DNA of 64,000 nucleotides from Chloroflexota bacterium (GCA_023430545.1 JAEZAF010000087.1:1-64000), one strand, 5' to 3'; shown: positions 1 through 7,761, counted from the first letter of the stretch. Notes: generated by a model from the sequence alone, not told the origin. Translations and numbers: made by a program.

Positions 1-31
1 AAATAATGTGCTGCTAGTAGCAAGGCCTGCA

Positions 32-419
32 AACTATTTTCCCCTCAAAACAGGCGGCGATGGCAGAATTGCAGCATCAATGTGCTGCCAGTAGCAACAA
101 ATAGCGGTTTGTTGCTGCTGCTGCTGCTGCTGCCGCACAAAATTTTTGTGCGGCAACAACGGGTTTTCCCCTGAAAATGACGAACGTGCTGCTGCAAAAA
201 TGGGTTTTGTTGCAGCATTGTGCAGCAAAGTGCCCCCATCCTAAATCCTTCCCGGCGCAGCAAGCACCGCTAACCCACTCGCTCACAGGCTTACTCCGAG
301 GGAGGGACTTTTTACAGGTATACAGCGTGATAGTGTAAGTCGGAGAGAGGTTGTCTGAGTGATTATTGTAGCACGAATGTTCTGATCGTGCGGTTCGAAT
401 TTTCAAACGAAGTGGACCA
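32..419 (-). repeat. Dispersed hairpin repeat, copy A (inverted relative to copy B)
   Basis: Positions 32-70 match the reverse complement of 7550-7588 at 36 of 39 bases, and 391-419 match the reverse complement of 7317-7345 at 29 of 29, in the same internal order, so this is an inverted copy of the element at 7317-7588. Inside lie a run of GCT triplets (about 112-133) and a perfect 25-base palindrome at 131-155 with 12-base arms (TGCCGCACAAAA) around one T. Read on the minus strand, the element begins with a conserved block containing GAACATTCGTGC (382-371) directly followed by a TACAAT -10-like hexamer (370-365). Copy A is longer than copy B because another palindromic repeat (230-317) sits inside it. 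The short ORFs through it are triplet-repeat artefacts. Confidence 0.75.
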
Positions 420-600
420 AAAAGCCCCCATCCCTGACGAACAAGTTCGTCTTTCCCTTCCCGGCATTGCAAACAATGCTACCCACTCGGCAAACCGGAG
501 CTTGCTACGCAACCTCAGTTTGCATTCCGAGGGAAGGGAGAAAAACAGGTTTTAGGAAGGGCAGCATTACTTGCTGTGCTGCTTAGGAGATGGGGTTTTT
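230..600. repeat. Two copies of a CCCCCATCC-type palindromic intergenic repeat
   Basis: Two related stretches, 230-317 and 421-550, share the order CCCCCATCC, CTTCCCGGC, TACCCACTCG (CTAACCCACTCG in the first), then TCCGAGGGAGGGA or TCCGAGGGAAGGGA and end in ACAGG. The second copy contains nested palindromes (TGACGAAC/GTTCGTC; GCATTG/CAATGC) and pairs overall, since AAGCCCCCATCCC near 422 is complementary to the GGAGATGGGG stretch near 586-595. I infer transcribed hairpin elements of the kind scattered through intergenic regions; no coding potential is visible. Confidence 0.55.
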
Positions 601-712
601 ACCGATTCACGCCGGTTTTTAAATCTGCAATTTGCTTAAGTTGCTGCCTATAGGACCAGGTGCTTCCGGCGTATTATATTGTGATTGCAGGCCGCCCGAT
701 TTTCAGATACCG

Positions 713-1576
713 CTAAAACCGCCTGCCGACGACCCGACTCCACACAAAGCCCAGGCCGAACAGGATGACCAGCACCAGCACCACCGCCGGACCGGTCGCG
801 ATATCCAGATGAAAGGAGACAAAAATCCCGACACTGCTGCCGATCACGCCGATCAGGATCGACAGGATCACCATACTGTTCAGGCGTTTGGAGAGAAGCT
901 GTGCCGTCGTCGCCGGGATTACCAGCATTGCCAGCATGAGCGCTGTGCCGATGACCTGAATACTGGCGACCACCGAAACGGCGATCAGCACCAGCAGCAG
1001 CATCCGCAGGCCCTCGGCGGGCAGTTTGAGCGTCCGTGCGAGGCTCATATCAAAGCTGATGATCGTCAGTTCCTTGAAAAACAGCAGGGTGATGAGAAAG
1101 ACAATCACACTGCACACCAGGGTGATGATCAGATCTTCACGCTGGATGCCGAGGATATCCCCAAACAGGATGTGGGTGAGGTCCGTGCCCTGTGCTGATG
1201 GATTGCCTGTGATCAGCGCGATGCCGAGGGCGAACATCGCGATATAGACAATGCCGATGGCGCTGTCCTCTTTCACGCCTTCCTTCTGTGTCAGCCAGCC
1301 GATCCCCAGTGCCGAGATCACCCCGGCGGACAGCGCACCGAGGAAGATCGGGATGGTATTGGGGCCGCCGCTGAAGATGTACGCCGCCGCAACTCCCGGC
1401 AGCACACTGTGACCGAGTGCCTCTCCGAAGAAGGACATGCCGCGAATGACGACGAACGACCCCATCAGGCCGGTGACAGCGCCGATGATCATGGCAGAGA
1501 GCAGCGCATGCTGCATGAACTGGTAATTGAGGGGAAGCAGCAGATCTTCCATCAGGTCAGCAGCACCCATGTTCAT
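713..1576 (-). CDS. Zinc/manganese-type ABC transporter permease (ABC-3 family)
   Basis: Integral-membrane subunit of a metal-ion ABC importer of the ZnuB/MntB/TroC (ABC-3) family. The 287-residue sequence is almost entirely hydrophobic with about eight membrane segments, and shows the family's N-terminal pattern (FMQHALLSAMIIGAVTGLMG followed by the GEALGHSVLPGVAAAY stretch that contacts the ATPase). The gene overlaps the end of the upstream ATPase gene by 20 bases, so the two are translationally coupled; an alternative start at 1552 would leave a 4-base gap instead and cannot be excluded. It is the last gene of the binding protein-ATPase-permease unit. Metal specificity (Zn or Mn) cannot be read from this subunit. 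Confidence 0.93.
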   Translation of the reverse strand: MNMGAADLMEDLLLPLNYQFMQHALLSAMIIGAVTGLMGSFVVIRGMSFFGEALGHSVLPGVAAAYIFSGGPNTIPIFLGALSAGVISALGIGWLTQKEGVKEDSAIGIVYIAMFALGIALITGNPSAQGTDLTHILFGDILGIQREDLIITLVCSVIVFLITLLFFKELTIISFDMSLARTLKLPAEGLRMLLLVLIAVSVVASIQVIGTALMLAMLVIPATTAQLLSKRLNSMVILSILIGVIGSSVGIFVSFHLDIATGPAVVLVLVILFGLGFVWSRVVGRRF

Positions 1577-2399
1577 CGGTGATCACGAAAGTCTGTTCGC
1601 CCTGCTGTACCAGACTGACACTGCCGCCGTAAGCCTGCTTGAGCAGATCAGGCCGGAACACCTCATCCGCGTGACCGAATCCGATCACGGTCTGTTTGAG
1701 CAGCAGCAGCTTGTCGAAGCGGTCGCGAGCCATCTCCATATCATGGGTGGCGACCAGCAGCGTGACACCCTGTGCTGAGAGTTTATCGAGTGTGTCCATG
1801 ATTTCATCTTCGGCGGTCGTATCGACACCGTTAAACGGCTCGTCCAGCAGCAGTACATCGGCTTCCTGTGCCAGCGCCCGTGCAATAAACACCCGTCGGC
1901 GCTGTCCGCCGCTCAGCGCGCCGATCTGACGATCCGCAAAGGCTTCCAGCCCCACTTCCGCCAGGCTGTCCTGCACGATCATCCGGTCATTTCGTCCCGG
2001 CAGCCGCAGCCAGCCTATCTGACGCGCCCGTCCCATCATGACGACATCGCTGACCGTGACCGGGAAGTTCCAGTCGATCTCGTTATTCTGCGGGACATAG
2101 CCGACGATATTGTGACTCTTCTGGCAGCTTTCGCCGTGAATTGACACACTGCCACGGGTGAAGGGCAGCAGGCCGGCAATCGATTTAAACAGCGTGCTTT
2201 TACCTGCGCCGTTCGGCCCGATGACCGCGACACGTTCACCTTTCAAGACCTGAAAGCTGACATCGTGGATCGTTCGACGCGTGCCGGTGTAGCCGGTTGT
2301 CAGTTGATCCACGACCAGCGCAGGTCGGGCGGGTTGATGAGTCAGTCCATTCTCACTATGGACGGCGTGCGTTTGTGAAGGTGAATGTGTGTCAATCAT
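1557..2399 (-). CDS. Zinc/manganese-type ABC transporter ATP-binding protein
   Basis: Nucleotide-binding subunit that powers metal import with the adjacent permease and binding protein. Walker A is GPNGAGKST at residues 61-69, the signature is LSGGQRRR, Walker B is VLLLDEPFNGVD, and a switch His is in VATHDM. Length (280 residues) is typical of ZnuC/MntA-type ATPases, with an N-terminal ~25-residue extension rich in His, Ser and Thr (MIDTHSPSQTHAVHSENG) that may be non-structural or could bind metal. It follows the binding-protein gene by 50 bases and overlaps the permease gene. Confidence 0.94.
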   Translation of the reverse strand: MIDTHSPSQTHAVHSENGLTHQPARPALVVDQLTTGYTGTRRTIHDVSFQVLKGERVAVIGPNGAGKSTLFKSIAGLLPFTRGSVSIHGESCQKSHNIVGYVPQNNEIDWNFPVTVSDVVMMGRARQIGWLRLPGRNDRMIVQDSLAEVGLEAFADRQIGALSGGQRRRVFIARALAQEADVLLLDEPFNGVDTTAEDEIMDTLDKLSAQGVTLLVATHDMEMARDRFDKLLLLKQTVIGFGHADEVFRPDLLKQAYGGSVSLVQQGEQTFVITDEHGCC

Positions 2400-2449
2400 T
2401 GGACCTGATCCTGTTCGTGTAACCGGATCTTATTGGGTGCAGAGTCGGG

Positions 2450-3610
2450 CTAGTCTGAGCTTTCGCCCAGCGCCTGAGCGATGGTCTGTGCATTGTAACG
2501 CAGATATTCCAGATAGGTGCTGTCGACTCCGGGCGTTGTCCCCAGTGAATCCGAGAGCAGGGTGTAAAACTGCGCTCCACTTTCGGACGCGATCTGTTCA
2601 GCAACCGCCGCGTTGACGGTGTTCTCCGCGAAAATCGCCGGGATATTCTCCGACCGGACGAACTCGATCAGTTTGATCACATCCTGTACGCTGAGCTGGC
2701 TTGCGGTTGCGCCACCCGGGATCACGGTCTCCGCGATTTCAAAGCCGTACGCCTCTGCAAAATAGCTCATCGTCTCGTGATTGGTGATCAGTACCCGTCG
2801 ATCTTCCGGCACAGACTGGAGCAGGGGTTTCAACGTATTCTCGTTCAGTTCCATGATCTGTGCGATATAGGCGTCGGCATTGCGCTGATAGGTCTCCGCG
2901 TTGGCCGGGTCCGCAGCACTCAATGCATCCCGGATGCTGTAAACCCACAGGATGACGTTCGCCGGATCGGTCCACACATGCGGATCGCACGGCCCGTGAT
3001 CATGGCCCTCGTGATCAGATTCCTCGTCCTCATGATCGCCTTCTGCGCCGCATGCAAGCAGATACAGCGGATCATGGTGATGTTCGAGTTCGTCTGCATC
3101 GTGCTGATCGCCCGTCAGATTGTCCAGTGCCTGATGATGTGTCTCGCATCGGGTCGCGATTTCACTCGCTTCTGATGCTTCAGGAGTGACAATACTTTCG
3201 GTATGGCTCTCTGCATCCTCGGTATGTCCACCCAGAGCAAGGATCGGCACGCACGCCGAGACCACCACCAGATGTGGATCACCGCCTGCGTTTTCAATCG
3301 TCTCAAGCAAGGTCTGTTCGAAGCCTGCGCCGTTGATAAACACGATGTCCGCCTCAGCAATCCCTACGACATCACGCGGGGAAGGGCTGAAACTGTGCGG
3401 ATCGACGCCCGCCGGGGTCAGCGTCTCAACCTGAAAGGTATCGCCAGCCACATTCTGGACCACATCGCCCAGAATGCTGAAACTGGCAATCACGCGCAGT
3501 GGGGCGGTGTCCTGAGCGTGCAGGGTGTCAGCAGACAGCGCAGGCGAGATGATGAGAGTCAGCAGAGCAGGGTACAGGAAATGGATAAAGCGCAGACGAC
3601 GATAGACCAT
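2450..3610 (-). CDS. Zinc/manganese-type ABC transporter substrate-binding protein (ZnuA-like)
   Basis: Extracytoplasmic receptor that captures the metal ion for the adjacent importer (ZnuA/TroA family). Residues 1-27 form a signal peptide. The family pattern is clear: an early DPHSFSPSPRDV histidine motif, DPHVWTDP in the middle, and late THE/AENTVN motifs (NHETMSYFAEAYGF; IFAENTVNA). Between the first two lies an unusually long (~110 residue) loop rich in His, Asp and Glu that also contains two Cys-containing patches (RCETHHQALDN; LLACGAEGDHEDEE), consistent with a metal-scavenging loop as in ZnuA. The gene starts a three-gene unit behind a Fur-like palindrome. The acidic/His loop favours zinc over manganese, but this is an inference. 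Confidence 0.92.
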   Translation of the reverse strand: MVYRRLRFIHFLYPALLTLIISPALSADTLHAQDTAPLRVIASFSILGDVVQNVAGDTFQVETLTPAGVDPHSFSPSPRDVVGIAEADIVFINGAGFEQTLLETIENAGGDPHLVVVSACVPILALGGHTEDAESHTESIVTPEASEASEIATRCETHHQALDNLTGDQHDADELEHHHDPLYLLACGAEGDHEDEESDHEGHDHGPCDPHVWTDPANVILWVYSIRDALSAADPANAETYQRNADAYIAQIMELNENTLKPLLQSVPEDRRVLITNHETMSYFAEAYGFEIAETVIPGGATASQLSVQDVIKLIEFVRSENIPAIFAENTVNAAVAEQIASESGAQFYTLLSDSLGTTPGVDSTYLEYLRYNAQTIAQALGESSD

Positions 3611-3632
3611 GAATAACCCCTTATATCGTGTT

Positions 3633-3657
3633 GTAATTGAGACTTGGTATCAATTAC
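3633..3657. promoter_or_regulatory. Candidate Fur-family (Zur-like) operator
   Basis: A 25-base inverted repeat lies 23 bases upstream of the metal-binding-protein start: arms GTAATTGAGAC and GTATCAATTAC (10 of 11 positions pair) around TTG. Size, AT-rich arms and position before a Zn/Mn uptake operon fit a Zur, Mur or Fur box. On the minus strand it is followed by a -10-like TATAAG, so bound repressor would block the promoter. Which regulator binds is not shown; none is encoded in the window. Confidence 0.6.
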
Positions 3658-3723
3658 GATAGCAACAGCCACACTCCATGTCAAGATCGGAAGCGCTGAA
3701 CCGTCACTGCCGTTCCAAAGCAA

Positions 3724-3755
3724 AACCGGCTGATCAGGTGAGACCTCAGCCGGTT
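3724..3755 (-). terminator. Rho-independent terminator after the SCO1-family gene
   Basis: Ten-base stem (AACCGGCTGA with TCAGCCGGTT) with a 12-base loop; on the minus strand it is followed by TTTTGCTTT. It ends the cbiM-cbiQ-cbiO-SCO1 transcript before the separately controlled zinc importer. Confidence 0.75.
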
Positions 3756-3807
3756 GCAGATGTGACATCATCTTCGTCTGGGACAGTGAAGCAGCGATCA
3801 GGCGAAT

Positions 3808-4449
3808 TTAGCTGTTGGCCGGTTCGCTGACAGGGCTGCTGGCGAGAAGCTGCTCGATATCCGCCGCGATGACAGCGGCTGGAGTCTCATAAGAGTACAG
3901 CCGAATCCAGCGGCCTTCAGGGTCGAGCAGAAATGACGACGTCGTATGCTCGACGTTATAAGCACCACCTTCAGCCTCTGTGATGTAATACTGTGCGCCG
4001 AACTGTGCGACCGTGCTGTCGAGCATTTCATCCGGCCCGGTGGCACCGATAAACTCCGCGTCGAAAAAGCCAACGTATTCCGCCAGTGTTTCTGGTGTGT
4101 CGCGCTGGTGATCGACGCTAATCAGCAGAAAGTTGACATCCTCGGCCTTATCGTCCAGCAGCGTTTTGACCTGTACGTAATTGACCAGCGTGCCCGGGCA
4201 AAAATCCGGACAGTTCGTGAAACCGAAGAAGAACAGTGTGTACTTCCCACGCACATCTTCCCCTGTGAATTCTTCACCCTCGTGGCTGGTCAGGGTAAAG
4301 ACGGCGGGATCACCCGGCGGTTCGACGGTGGTCACACCCTGTGGTAAAGGTGTTGGAGTCGGCGTGGGCGATCCGATGCCGGAACATGCGGTCAGGGCAG
4401 AAAGCGCGATCAGGATAAAGACGAACAAAAAGCGATTCACTCTGGACAT
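3808..4449 (-). CDS. SCO1/SenC family lipoprotein (copper chaperone/thiol-disulfide protein)
   Basis: Thioredoxin-fold protein of the SCO1/SenC family, used elsewhere to deliver copper to the CuA site of cytochrome oxidase or to keep its cysteines reduced. The start MSRVNRF at 4449 was chosen over a start 51 bases upstream because it opens directly on a lipoprotein signal peptide (hydrophobic stretch then LTACSG lipobox). A PTPTPTP linker follows. The active-site motif NCPDFCPGT (CxxxC) sits in the FFFGFTNCPDFCP context, and the distal copper-ligand His is seen in VEHTTSSFLLD. It lies downstream of an ECF metal transporter rather than next to oxidase genes, which is unusual for the family. 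Confidence 0.9.
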   Translation of the reverse strand: MSRVNRFLFVFILIALSALTACSGIGSPTPTPTPLPQGVTTVEPPGDPAVFTLTSHEGEEFTGEDVRGKYTLFFFGFTNCPDFCPGTLVNYVQVKTLLDDKAEDVNFLLISVDHQRDTPETLAEYVGFFDAEFIGATGPDEMLDSTVAQFGAQYYITEAEGGAYNVEHTTSSFLLDPEGRWIRLYSYETPAAVIAADIEQLLASSPVSEPANS

Positions 4450-4534
4450 GGAGTGTGGATTCCCCTGGTACATTTCTTCACAAGGCCGAATCATACTCAA
4501 GACTGCGCAGCCATGTACAGAGGCAGATAATGGT

Positions 4535-5269
4535 CTATCCTACCGTTTCCAGTCCGTGACGTTCCATCACATCTCGATCATGGAGCAGTATATGGGCTGG
4601 CCCGTCAGCGGCGATCTCACCCGCATCCATCACGATTACTCGTTCACACAGTTCGGCTGCAAAGCGCATATCATGCGTGCTGATCAGGATCGTTTTATCA
4701 GTAAACTGCCGGAGCAGGTGCGTCAGATCCTTACGAGCGCGGGGATCGAGTCCGGCGGATGGCTCGTCCAGCGCCAGAATCGGTGCGTCCATCGTCAGCA
4801 CTGTCGCCAGCGCAATGCGCTTCTTCTCGCCGATGCTCAGATGATGCGATAGCCGCTGAGCATAGCCTTCCATCCTGACAGCATGCAGCGCCGCGCTGAC
4901 CCGCTGTCCGACTTCCTCTTCAGACAGCCCCTGATACCGCGCTGCAAAGGCGACATCCTCATAGACTCGCGGCGAGAACAACTGATCGTCCGGGTTCTGG
5001 AAGACCAGCCCGATGGCTGCGCGAATCTGCGGGATGGTCTGATCCGAGAGGGGCATGCCATGAATCGACACCATGCCGGTTCTGGATCTTAAGATGCCGT
5101 TCAGGTGCAGCAGCAGGGTGGACTTTCCGCTGCCATTCGCGCCCACCAGCGCGACTTTTTCGTGTGGGGCGATGCTGAATGAGATATTCCGCAGGGCTGG
5201 CTGTCCGTCAGGGTACTGAAAGCTCAGGCTGCGGACATCGATGTCGGGGATAAGTGGCTGTTCGGTCAT
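4535..5269 (-). CDS. cbiO: Energy-coupling factor transporter ATPase (CbiO-type)
   Basis: ATPase of a group I ECF transporter, working with the adjacent CbiQ and CbiM to import Co2+ or Ni2+. With the start MTEQPLIP at 5269 (244 residues), 11 bases after the cbiQ stop, the protein begins directly at the ABC fold; a longer reading would run into cbiQ. Motifs: Walker A VGANGSGKST, Q-loop FQNPDDQLFSP (the DDQLF wording is typical of ECF ATPases), signature LSIGEKKR, Walker B ILALDEPSAGLD, switch His in STHDM. Specificity comes from the linked CbiM. Confidence 0.93.
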   Translation of the reverse strand: MTEQPLIPDIDVRSLSFQYPDGQPALRNISFSIAPHEKVALVGANGSGKSTLLLHLNGILRSRTGMVSIHGMPLSDQTIPQIRAAIGLVFQNPDDQLFSPRVYEDVAFAARYQGLSEEEVGQRVSAALHAVRMEGYAQRLSHHLSIGEKKRIALATVLTMDAPILALDEPSAGLDPRARKDLTHLLRQFTDKTILISTHDMRFAAELCERVIVMDAGEIAADGPAHILLHDRDVMERHGLETVG

Positions 5270-5280
5270 GAAGGGTCCGG

Positions 5281-6087
5281 TTAAAGATTTGCAATAAGCT
5301 GAATGCTCAGGACGGCCACCACCGGCAGACTTCCCAATGCGATCATCTGCCACGTCAGCGGAGGGGGCCGATGCTGGTGGATCAGGCTGCCATTATAACC
5401 GCGTGCCAGCATTGCAGCCGAGACGCGCTCACTGCGTTCGTAGCTGCGTAGAAACAGATTTCCGACCATCCCGCCGGTGATTCTGGCACGCCACAGCAGG
5501 CTTCCGCCATGCGGAGATCCAGAGACAGCACCGCTTCGGGCTGCCCGTGCCCGCAGCAGTTTCTCCGCCTCATCCCTGAGGATGAACAGATAGCGATACA
5601 TAAAGCTGAGGATCGCGATCAGCATCGGCGGGACTCTGAGTACACCCAACGCTGAAAGCAGCTCCGGCATTGGCGTGGTCAGGATGAGCAGCAGCGCCAC
5701 CTGCATCGAAAGCCAGCTTTTGCACACAATCCCGATAAACCGCGCCAGACCGGTATCCGTGATGGTCAGACCGGCGATACTGGCGACAGGCTGTCCGGGG
5801 ACAGTCACCAGCAGTGTGATCGCCGTCAGCGCGAAGGGCAGCGCCAGCACTGCCTTCCGGTTGAGTGACCAGACACTGATTCCACTCAGCGCGGCCAGAC
5901 AGCCGATCAGCGTCCACAGAAGCGGATAGGCTGTCCAGTGATAGGCGGGCGTCAGAACGATCCCCGTTATCATCAGCAGGGTAGTGACGATACGGACACG
6001 CGGATCAAGCTGTTGAAGGTATCCGGCGTACGTCTTGGGATCTGGTGTGTGATTCGCTGTTGCCTGTTCAGTAAAGAGTACCTGCAT
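5281..6087 (-). CDS. cbiQ: Energy-coupling factor transporter transmembrane protein (CbiQ-type)
   Basis: T-component of the cobalt/nickel ECF transporter that couples the ATPase to the substrate-binding membrane subunit. The start MQVLFTEQ at 6087 leaves 4 bases after the cbiM stop; an upstream start at 6147 would overlap cbiM by 56 bases and is less likely. The protein starts with the DPRVRIV motif, has five or so membrane helices, and carries the two coupling-helix signatures characteristic of the family: LLRARAARSG near residue 180 and ERVSAAMLARGYNG near residue 225 (Ala-Arg-Gly-type motifs). Its order M-Q-O is the classical cbi arrangement. Confidence 0.92.
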   Translation of the reverse strand: MQVLFTEQATANHTPDPKTYAGYLQQLDPRVRIVTTLLMITGIVLTPAYHWTAYPLLWTLIGCLAALSGISVWSLNRKAVLALPFALTAITLLVTVPGQPVASIAGLTITDTGLARFIGIVCKSWLSMQVALLLILTTPMPELLSALGVLRVPPMLIAILSFMYRYLFILRDEAEKLLRARAARSGAVSGSPHGGSLLWRARITGGMVGNLFLRSYERSERVSAAMLARGYNGSLIHQHRPPPLTWQMIALGSLPVVAVLSIQLIANL

Positions 6088-6091
6088 AGAC

Positions 6092-7069
6092 TCAACCTGC
6101 CGCCGGATGTTCAGGCGGAGCCGATGTGCGACGGTTTTCCGCAGCACGGGCTGCTGCCCATGTCACACCGCTGACGACGATCACGCCAATCACACCTGCG
6201 AGGATGACGGTCAGGATCTCGCTCTCCACAAAGGGAACTGTGTAATCTGGCAGTAACTGATAAGCCGGTTCCTGCGCGGTTTCGATGAAGCCCTGATCTT
6301 CTGCCACACGCTCCAGCCCATCGGGATTAGGATCTGCCAGCGGTGAAGCGAAGGTCAGCGCGAGGGCGATCAGAAAACCGGCTGCGATGGGGCGTGATCC
6401 GTGCCGGGGTGCAGGCACTGCCGGATTCAGCAGATCAGGCCGTGTCTGATGAATAAACGTCAGCGCGGCCACCGTAATCAGCGCTTCACCGATGCCGATC
6501 AGCATATGCACGCCGACCATCGCCGGTAAGGTAATGCTGAGCGGTGATGTCCCGGAGATGGCGAGCTGCAGGGCGGTCGCGGCGGCAGCGGCAATCACTC
6601 CACTCCATGCGCCGATACCCGCAGCCACCAGCCGCATGACGGATGATGCTGGCCTCAGGCCGCTGATCCACGAATAAATCGTGTAACCGACCAATCCGCT
6701 GAGCACGCCCATATTGATGACGTTAAATCCGAGCGCCAGCAGGCCGCCATCCTGAAAGAGCAGGGCCTGCACACCGATCACACAGGTCATGACGACGATC
6801 ATCGCCCACGGCCCAAGGATTATCGCCACCAGCGCCGCACCGAGCAGATGCCCGGAGGTGCCACCTGCCACCGGGAAGTTCAGCATCTGGGCGGCAAACA
6901 CGAACGCCGCCATGATCCCCAGCAGAGGGATCTGCCGCTCATCTATTCGACTGCCGAGCTGTTTCAGTGCGCAGCCGGTCAGTACGATCAGCAGCAGCCA
7001 GCCTACAGCCGAGACTGGGACGCTCAGAAAACCGTCAGGGATATGCAGTGCAGGGATTGTCAGCCACAT
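6092..7069 (-). CDS. cbiM: Cobalt/nickel ECF transporter substrate-binding subunit CbiM fused to a PDGLE domain
   Basis: S-component that binds Co2+ or Ni2+ in the membrane. Residues ~9-215 are CbiM/NikM-like (HIPDGFLS, the GG-HLLGA pattern GTSGHLLGAALVAIILGPWAM, and GVHMLIGIGEALIT). Residues ~230-325 form a second part with one helix at each end and the motif DPNPDGLERVAEDQGF, the PDGLE domain that replaces CbiN in many transporters. In well-studied CbiM/NikM the first Met and His are metal ligands; here HIPDG is preceded by eight residues (MWLTIPAL), so either the start differs (a CTG directly precedes the His codon) or the leader is removed. First gene of the cbiMQO-SCO1 unit. Confidence 0.92.
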   Translation of the reverse strand: MWLTIPALHIPDGFLSVPVSAVGWLLLIVLTGCALKQLGSRIDERQIPLLGIMAAFVFAAQMLNFPVAGGTSGHLLGAALVAIILGPWAMIVVMTCVIGVQALLFQDGGLLALGFNVINMGVLSGLVGYTIYSWISGLRPASSVMRLVAAGIGAWSGVIAAAAATALQLAISGTSPLSITLPAMVGVHMLIGIGEALITVAALTFIHQTRPDLLNPAVPAPRHGSRPIAAGFLIALALTFASPLADPNPDGLERVAEDQGFIETAQEPAYQLLPDYTVPFVESEILTVILAGVIGVIVVSGVTWAAARAAENRRTSAPPEHPAAG

Positions 7070-7316
7070 GATAGAGCTTTCTGCTTCCAGGCTTTTATCA
7101 TTCTGAGGGACTGTAGTGACATCGTGATGAGGCCTTCTCTGGGCTGCTCATCTCTGACGTCATCATAACGGCGTGACACGGTCGCGGACTACTAAGGAAC
7201 GGCAGGAAATAGCGTGACGAATATCATCACCTCGCTTGGAGCGACCCGCCTGTATTCCTCCAGAGCACACAATTGGCTCCACAGGAATCCTGAGGGGAGA
7301 AAAAGACCCTGATTTC

Positions 7317-7588
7317 TGGTCCACTTCGTTTGAAAATTCGAACCGTTCAATACGAACATCCGTGCTATGCTATAAGGTTCCTGCACCTTAACATCCCGAA
7401 TGACCGCCTGAGAGCTGCAGCAGTATTCCGCTGCACATAAATTTTTTGTGCAGCAGCTTGTTGCGCTTTGTGGCGCATTACTGCATCTTCCAGCGCAACT
7501 TGTGGCGCCTTGTGGCGCATTGCTGCATCTTGCGGCGCGTTTACGCCGCAATTCTGCCATCGCCGCTGATTTTGAGGGGAAAATAGTT
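7317..7588 (+). repeat. Dispersed hairpin repeat, copy B
   Basis: Inverted partner of copy A (29/29 and 36/39 matches at its two ends). Reading rightward: TTTGAAAATTCGAACC, then GAACATCCGTGC at 7354-7365 followed at once by TATGCT/TATAAG, then GCACCTTAAC (7384-7393, also in copy C), then an imperfect 25-base palindrome 7430-7454 with GCTGCACA/TGTGCAGC arms around an AT-rich loop, then stretches of GGCGCA/TTGTGGCGC and a GCGGCGCGTTTACGCCGC hairpin (about 7532-7549). The order promoter-like core, conserved GCACCTTAAC, hairpins suggests either a small structured RNA or a non-autonomous mobile repeat. No ORF through it resembles a protein. Confidence 0.75.
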
Positions 7589-7761
7589 CCAGTGGCGCAT
7601 TTTTTTCACGCCGCCGCCACAAGCGCCATACGACAGAAAACGCCTGTTGTCTGTAATGCCCTTAAGCTGCTGCATATGAGGCCGGGAGAATACGGCCTAC
7701 ACTGGTAATGAGGCCCTGGAGACGTTTTGAGCATCATATAACTCTGTAAGCGGTTCCTATC

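Noticed and set aside
34..472. Three leftward ORFs of 64-131 codons through the first repeat
   Set aside because: They consist of triplet-repeat Gln/Ser/Ala tracts and exist in three overlapping frames at once, as expected for CTG-rich hairpin repeat and not for genes.
1..600. CRISPR array at the left end
   Set aside because: The repeats are two diverged, unevenly spaced palindromic units with no regular spacers and no cas genes.
632..1198. 188-codon rightward ORF over the metal permease gene
   Set aside because: His/Asp/Gln-rich composition typical of an antisense shadow of hydrophobic membrane-protein codons.
7192..7708. ORFs of 85-122 codons across repeat copy B
   Set aside because: Repetitive Ala/Cys/Gln composition, no ribosome-binding site, and they lie wholly within the repeat.
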